Shown here: positions 58,660 to 64,000 of the stretch, piece by piece | How positions within the stretch are numbered: the first letter of the stretch is position 1 | How the letters are laid out: the number at the start of each line of letters is the position of its first letter | Assembly: GCA_017163975.1 (NCBI GenBank) | Contig: JAFFSR010000240.1 | Span: forward strand, 992,001 to 1,056,000 | DNA: 64,000 nucleotides | Reading direction: 5' to 3' | Source: Anastatus disparis | Lineage: Eukaryota; Arthropoda; Insecta; Hymenoptera; Eupelmidae | The notes under the pieces: generated by a model | Seen by the model: the letters and a program-made list of their open reading frames with translations, nothing else | The model's database searches: none | What the model was told of the DNA's origin: nothing | Program-made: the position numbers and the translations under genes

Positions 58660-60335
58660 TTAGGATGCTGATTGCTGGGCTTGTTCTGTATGCCCCAAGG
58701 CTATTCTCATGCTGGTATTGATTATTGAGTTTAGTTTTTTTAAAGTACTACTACTTGCTGAACTGTATGCTATTGATCCATAATCTATTTTTGTTTGTAT
58801 GAAGGCTTTATATGTGTTTAGAATTACTTGTTTGTTTGCTCCCCAGTTTTTAGCGGATAAGATTTTTAATACATTCATTCTTAGTAAGCATTGTTTTTTT
58901 AGACTTTCAATATGGTTGTTCCAATTTAGTGATCTGTCAAATGTTAAGCCTAGGATTTTAGTATTATTTACTATATTAATGTTTTTGTTTTCTATTGTCA
59001 GTTGTAGATTATCAGAGTGGTTTTTGTATTTTTTGAATATAATAGGTATTGTTTTAGTTTCTGATATTTTAAAGCCTGATTTTTTGGTGAATTTGATGAT
59101 GTTATTTAGTGTTTGTTGTATTATTTGTTGGCTTGTTTTGACGTTCTTGCCTCTTATAAATAAGGTTGCATCGTCGGCAAAGATGGTGCTGTGTACTGGT
59201 GGTATTATGAATTTTGTTATTTCGTTGAGAGCTAGTAGGAATATCGTTACGCTCAGCACAGATCCTTGAGGGACTCCGTTTTTTATTTCAATTGTGTTGG
59301 ATAAACTATTGTTCATTCTGACCTTGATTTTCCTGTTTTTTAGAAAATTTTTAATAAAATGATATATGTTTCCTGTAATTTTGAGTTCTCTTAAAATGTC
59401 CAGTATTCGATTTCTCCATATCATATCGTATGCCTTTTCCATGTCTAGGCATACTGCTATTAGATATTGGTTTTGGTTGAAGGGTTTATTTATGTTGGAT
59501 TCGAGTTGTACAAGACAGTCAGTTGTAAAACAATTTTCTCTAAATCCACTCTGTACGTTTGCTATTATATTGTTTTTCTCTAAATACCAGCGAAGTCTCT
59601 TGTTGATTATTTTTTCGAATATTTTGCATAAGCAGCATGTTAGTGCTATAGGCCTACAGTTTTCTTTAAGGTGCTTGTTTTTACCAAGTTTGAGAATAGG
59701 GACGACTATTGCTTCTTTCCATATGTCTAGGAATAGTCTTTGTGTCCACATGATGTTATATATTTTTGTCAGGACTGATAATGCCTCTTCAAGTAGTTGT
59801 TTGATAAGTATGTTCGGTATTGTGTCTGGTCCTGGGCTGGTATTCTTGCTTTTTTCGATTACTGTTTGAAGTTCGGAGATAGTTATTTGCATGTTGAGTG
59901 GGCTATTGTGATTTTCGTTTTCTATTGTAGTTGTTTCATTTGTTCGGTCAGTTTCTGTGTTTTTTTTATGTTTTAGGAATTCTTCGTTATAATTTTTGTC
60001 ACTTGAGTTATCTGCGAATTTATTGGCTAGAATGTTTGCTATTTCGTGTGGATCACTAATTATTGCATTATTCTCTTTTAAAGTTGTAATGTTTGTGCTT
60101 TTATGTCCATCTATAGATTTTATTTTTGTCCACATTTCTTTAGTTGGTATGTTGTGAAATTTTAGCCATGATTCTTTTTTTGAATTTTTGACAGTGTTTT
60201 TTGCTATTGCTTTCATTTTTTTTAATTCTATCAGGTTATTTGTGTTTTTTTCTTTTTTGTATTTTCTGAGGGCTTTTTTTGCGTTTTTTGTTGCGTTTTC
60301 ACAATCGTCGTTCCACCATATGTACTTTTTTGTTT
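58660..60335 (-). pseudogene. LINE ORF2 reverse transcriptase domain
   Basis: Motifs in order: PGPDTIPNILIKQL, NCRPIALTCCLCKIFEKI, QSGFRENCFTTDCLVQLE, CLDMEKAYDMIW (first catalytic Asp), GVPQGSVLSVTIF, TIFADDATLF (catalytic Asp pair), LGLTFDRSLNWNNHI (thumb). The frame actually opens upstream of the first Met: YIWWNDDCENATKNAKKALR joins it to the endonuclease after a 1-bp shift in an A-run near 60335. All catalytic Asp residues are still present. Confidence 0.9.
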
Positions 60336-61172
60336 TTTGATTCCTTTTGATTTGGGTATATTATGGTCAGCTGCATCTATTATTATTTCATTGAACGTTG
60401 TGATTACTATGTCTATTTCGGTTTGGTTAAATTTTGTTTTGGTTTCAATACTAGTGTGCAGTGTGAGCAGGTTTTCGGTGATTATCCTTATGTAGTTTTT
60501 CCAATCCGCTTCATGATATTTATATCTTGGTATGTTTATTGTTGTACTGGGTTTAGGTTGGTTAATGTTAAGAACTATTGGATAGTGATCGCTGCCATAT
60601 AGGTCGTCGGTTGCTTGCCATTCGAGTTGTGTTGCGATATTTCGGCTGCATAAGGTTAGGTCAATAGCACTATTTTTCCCGTTTGCAGTATTGAAGTGAG
60701 TGGGGGATAAATCGTTAAGTAAGATAAGGTTATTGTTTACTATTAATTCTTCTATTATAAGACCTCTTTTATCATTTTTGTAAGATCCCCATGCAGCACT
60801 ACGACTGTTAAAATCTCCTATCAATTGTTCTATTTTTAGTTCATACCTATTGCTTAAATATATATTGCATATTGTTATGTTTTTGTTATTTACTGTTATT
60901 TTAACTGCTACGGCTTCTAGTTCAGTTTGCAAGGTGATTTCTTCGTTATATATGTGATTTTTAATCATGATACCTACACCTCCACTTGCTTTTTTGCAGT
61001 CATTTCTGTTTTTGTTATAGCTTGTGAAATTTTTCATGTAAATTTGTTGGACTATTTTGAAATTGGTTTCCTGTATACATATGATTTCAATGTTTTCTTC
61101 TTGAATTATTCTTTGTAAATATTCGTATTGGCTATTAAAGCCATTCATATTCCATTGTAATAACTTATACAT
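60336..61172 (-). pseudogene. LINE ORF2 APE-type endonuclease domain
   Basis: Starts MYKLLQWNMNG (the usual first Asn), then CIQETN (metal-binding Glu), ASGGVGIMIK, ICNIYLSN, IGDFNSRSAAWGS (Asp/Asn), IDLTL and SDHYPI (catalytic His). Between CNIYLSN and GDFNS the chain is shorter than usual for the family (about 20-25 residues), suggesting an in-frame deletion. The start is 31 bp after the ORF1 stop. Confidence 0.88.
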
Positions 61173-61203
61173 TGTTTTCTTTTCTTAGAAGTAATTTTTT
61201 TTG

Positions 61204-62490
61204 TTATTCTGCATCGGAGCTCATTGGTGTAAGGTTTTCGGCTGAGTTAATGCTTTTAATTAGTCTTGTACATCTGGATTTTATGCTGTTTCTGACGTTC
61301 GGGTATACATCATTTTGAATAAATTTAGTGAAGGCTTCCATGTCTTGTGTATATTTGTAGACGACCTCTGTAGGGTTTTTTGAACCTTTTATGTTCTCCA
61401 TAAGATTTTTGAACTGAGCGTAGTTAATTAGTGTGTTAGCTTCATTTAAATATTCTTTTATACTGATTAGTTTTTCGTCTAATTCATCTTCTGTGTCTTT
61501 ATTTATTGTTTTGGATGGTTGTGAGTTTTTTTCACTTATGTCTGTGTCTTCTTTCCTGCTTATTTTCTTTGGCTGTTTAATTTTATTTAAATCTGTTGTG
61601 TGAATATTCTGTGAGTCGGCTGAACTTATATCAGATCTTGCTCTTTTGTTTTGATTTGTCAGTTCTATTGCTTTTAGGTTATTAGGTGAATTGGAGCTAT
61701 TTGTAATGACTTGATTATTTTCTTTTGTTGACTTCGTTGTGTTTACATTAGTGTTGGTTGGTAGAGTTTCGTCTTGTGTTGAGTCCATCTGTTCTATTAT
61801 GCTTTGAATATCGTTTGTTTGAGTTTCTGCTTGAGTGCAATTTTTTGCCAAATGTCCCTCTTCTTTACCCAAGAAGCACTTGAGTGTGTCTGTACTAGTA
61901 AATATGTGATAGTCTAAGCTGTTGAAGTTTAATTTGAACAATTCTGGAATTAACGTAATGTCTTCGGGTCTAATATATACTTGTCGTCTAAAGCTAATCA
62001 CATGTTTATATTCCTCTCTGTTGATTGATGCTTTAAGCATGGTGATGGTAGAGCTGCGTTTGATCTTGAGATTGTCGAGGATGTTTTCTAATACATAGTT
62101 AGGAATGTCGAGAGGTACATTTGAAAAGACTACTTTTTGGAATCTGGGTACTAATGGTCTTATAGTTATTTTTTGGTTATTTATTGTTAAATATTGATGT
62201 CTTTCAGTGAAGTTATTAACTAGTTCTTTGTTGGACAAGTAAACACATACGCGATTATTAGATATTCTTGAAGCTCCTATTACATTACTTGGTTTCACTA
62301 TATCTCCTACAGCACATACGTAATCAGTTAAACTTAGTCCTTCAGTGCAATCCATTATGAGACCTTGTTCCCTTTTGTTTTCTGTGACTCCTGCATAACT
62401 GATGTTTGTTGGACTTTTAACAGTGAACGTTGAAATATCTTGTGGATCTGTTTGGTACATTATTTGAGTGGCCATGGTTTCGTCTTCCAT
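61204..62490 (-). CDS. LINE ORF1, RNA-binding protein, 428 aa
   Basis: An open frame from ATG at 62490 to 61204. The middle contains a region (FQKVVFSNVPLDIPNYVLEN to FRRQVYIRPEDI) typical of ORF1 proteins with an RRM-like fold. It is followed by one zinc knuckle in which the second Cys is replaced: KCFLGKEEGHLAKNC has Gly (GGT) where CxxC is expected. The C-terminal half is polar, rich in Asn, Ser, Thr and Lys. The frame is intact, but the knuckle is probably non-functional. Confidence 0.82.
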   Translation of the reverse strand: MEDETMATQIMYQTDPQDISTFTVKSPTNISYAGVTENKREQGLIMDCTEGLSLTDYVCAVGDIVKPSNVIGASRISNNRVCVYLSNKELVNNFTERHQYLTINNQKITIRPLVPRFQKVVFSNVPLDIPNYVLENILDNLKIKRSSTITMLKASINREEYKHVISFRRQVYIRPEDITLIPELFKLNFNSLDYHIFTSTDTLKCFLGKEEGHLAKNCTQAETQTNDIQSIIEQMDSTQDETLPTNTNVNTTKSTKENNQVITNSSNSPNNLKAIELTNQNKRARSDISSADSQNIHTTDLNKIKQPKKISRKEDTDISEKNSQPSKTINKDTEDELDEKLISIKEYLNEANTLINYAQFKNLMENIKGSKNPTEVVYKYTQDMEAFTKFIQNDVYPNVRNSIKSRCTRLIKSINSAENLTPMSSDAE

Positions 62491-62628
62491 GGTCTACTCT
62501 TAAGCACTACGCTGTATTATATTAAGTTTCACTACTCGTAGATATAACTATATATGTATACACCTATATCTATTTGCGGAGTCCAGACGTAAACAAGTGT
62601 GTTTACAACAAGCTCCGAGAGTGAACTG
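62491..62628 (-). promoter_or_regulatory. LINE 5' UTR
   Basis: Less AT-rich sequence upstream of ORF1, up to the duplication at 62629. It would carry the internal promoter in such elements; no specific motif was verified. Confidence 0.45.
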
Positions 62629-62637
62629 AATAAAAAT

Positions 62638-62960
62638 TTAAAATATTTAATTTCTTCAAAGAATTCTTTTATTTAATTACAAATATTTAAATCTAATACC
62701 ATTTCATTGTTCGAATTTTCTGATTTTAAAGTGCTAACATAAATTAGGGTTTCGTAACTACGTAGTATTTCATTCATTAGAGTGTTAATTACTTTTTGCC
62801 AATAACTTTTTGAACTGATACATATTTGATTTTATCTTATAAAAATAAATGTAGATATAGAAGTTTTAACCTCGACTTCTGCAAAAAGAATAATAATCAA
62901 ACTTATCAAAGTAGTAATGACTGTGGTTATAAAAGTCAAAATTTCTGAATTCTGGTTTTT
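62638..62960 (-). pseudogene. Possible ionotropic receptor copy C, 5' fragment
   Basis: The minus strand gives a hydrophobic leader (LTFITTVITTLISLIIILFA) and, after a frame change, SYWQKVINTLMNEILRSYE then TLIYVST, resembling the N-terminus of copy A (INWTKQVSRILMKSLNLKQV). The LINE is inserted directly 3' of it, and flank sequence shared with copy A lies upstream (63095-63380). The similarity is weak, so this remains tentative. Confidence 0.4.
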
Positions 62961-63094
62961 TAACAAATGTAAACAAATGTACACTCTTTCTCTTTCACAC
63001 ACTGTCTTCTATTCTCCGAAATAAATGTTAATGACAAAAAAATGTGATCCCTTTTAATGACACAATTTCTGTTAGTTTCACTTTTTATCCTTAT

Positions 63095-63380
63095 AATTTC
63101 AATAATTTTTACTCAAATCAATTTTAAAGTTGACTTATTTAATTTCGTAATAATGCAATGATTTCACCAGATCTCATGTGATTCGGAATAGATTACGGAA
63201 GATCAGGGTGATCAATGATTTCAAAAAGTAAATGGTCTCTCGAATCATTCATTGCCAGCTAAATCTCTCGTGAGATCTCACGTGAGATCTCACATTAGAT
63301 CTCATGCAACAAAGTTCATAAAAATTCTGAGTCCGATAACTACTAAAAATTTATAAGTCCCCACTATGAAAATGAATTTT
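63095..63380. repeat. IR 5'-flank repeat matching 50255-50545
   Basis: Near-identical over most of its length: ATCTCTCGTGAGATCTCACG, CATGCAACAAAGTTCATAAA and AATTTATAAGTCCCCACTAT. It carries the same GTGAGATCTCAC palindromes. The match ends at GAATTTTAT. Confidence 0.85.
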
Positions 63381-64000
63381 ATAGCACTGCGGGACCTAAA
63401 TCCACGCATAGGTAACGCTCCACTGTTACCTTGGGGGCACTTTTTTAAACAGTATAAAGTCGAGTTTACTTAGGTCACGTACACATAATAAGCGATACTT
63501 TGATATCTAGATTATTTTTTTAAAGTGTTTTCGTTGTTGATAACAAGATTTAAATTGTTGCAACTCTTTTATATTATCATTCTTCAAATTAAATAACAAT
63601 TATAAGCTCTTAAAATACGAATAAAACTTAAGTTAATACTAGCGTAACATGTGAAGCGAAGAGGTATAGTTAGTTCGGCGCTCCAATATAAGTTTACTCT
63701 GCGATTCCCCTAATCACTATACGCGATTACTGATACAATACATATAAGATACCTACTCACCGCTCCTGCGATGCTAATACATGTTTGAAGCAACATTTGA
63801 ATTTATGATTTTACAGAAGGTAATTTAAACTGATAATATCAGATAATATCAATAATATTGATAAAAAAAATTAGTATTATTACACATTTTAAGTATATTT
63901 TTAAGATTATAATTTTTTCTTTTTTTTTCATTTATCATTCATAGAGTGTTTAGTTTTTATTCATTTATAGTTTTCTCTTTTCTTTTTTGATCTATTATTC
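63381..64000. other. Unassigned DNA after the duplicated flank
   Basis: Homology to copy A stops at about 63380, and new sequence begins AGCACTGCGGGACCTAAATC. A CACTG-type element end is possible. The rest, to the window end, has a less AT-rich block at 63640-63790 and no recognisable gene. Confidence 0.35.

Larger units (their letters stand above)
57456..62628 (-). mobile_element. Degenerate LINE (non-LTR retrotransposon), about 5.2 kb
   Basis: Order on the minus strand: 5' UTR, ORF1, ORF2 with endonuclease, reverse transcriptase and a C-terminal cysteine motif, then an A-rich tail (T-run at 57457-57470). AATAAAAAT at 57447-57455 and 62629-62637 is a plausible target duplication, though low in complexity. 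Frameshifts, stops and probable internal deletions make it inactive. An APE-type endonuclease, FADD in the polymerase and a terminal CCHC motif fit the Jockey/I/R1-related group; the clade was not determined. Confidence 0.9.

Noticed and set aside
58799..59869. Plus-strand frames of 156 and 167 codons
   Set aside because: Antisense shadows of the LINE reverse transcriptase, which has all family motifs on the minus strand.
1..64000. Endogenous virus or polydnavirus segment
   Set aside because: Considered because of a possible parasitoid wasp origin; no viral gene family, capsid, integrase or circularisation motif was recognised.

Overview
Organism and character. This is AT-rich animal nuclear DNA. 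Introns, tRNA-derived SINEs, many microsatellites and a divergent ionotropic receptor (IR) family point to an insect. A hymenopteran parasitoid is my best guess, but that rests on general resemblance, not on a diagnostic gene. No intact host protein-coding gene is supported. The window is mostly transposable-element (TE) sequence inside and around decayed genes. No viral or bacterial gene was recognised. Layout, 0-16 kb: two different transposase genes of the CMC/EnSpm-like (Transposase_21-type) kind lie head-to-tail. The first (271-7940) is dead. A 2.26-kb foldback element sits in its reading frame with a TA target duplication, and it also has a frameshift and a stop codon. Its probable intron holds a TTAA-flanked MITE and a tandem array of about 165-bp units. 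The second (8068-10217) is nearly intact. Next come a three-copy inverted module (11.5-12.0 kb), a possible Helitron 3' end (12.7-12.86 kb), a fossil P-element-like transposase (13.57-14.25 kb) and a long CCCATCGA-type minisatellite (15.6-16.2 kb). 17-45 kb: gene-poor DNA with short foldback MITEs, four copies of one tRNA-derived SINE, and CT/GA-rich islands. One segment at about 41.99-42.33 kb looks like a non-coding first exon ending in a consensus splice donor; its downstream exons are not visible. 45-64 kb: a tandemly duplicated cluster of minus-strand IR-like chemoreceptor pseudogenes. Copy A (47.5-49.7 kb) keeps most of its coding sequence but has in-frame stops and a CACTG-ended MITE. 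Copy B (51.9-56.7 kb) keeps only its 3' end and 5' flank, the rest being replaced by a retroposon and nested foldbacks. A possible copy C is represented by a 5' fragment near 62.6-62.96 kb. Because the copies are paralogous, they provide empty sites that date the insertion of a hAT MITE and the CACTG MITE to after the duplication. A 5.2-kb degenerate minus-strand LINE with ORF1, endonuclease and reverse transcriptase occupies 57.46-62.63 kb. How the parts relate: nothing here forms a working pathway. The biology of interest is serial TE invasion of a duplicated chemoreceptor locus and of other TEs, leaving target duplications, empty paralogous sites and foldback structures readable directly from the sequence.
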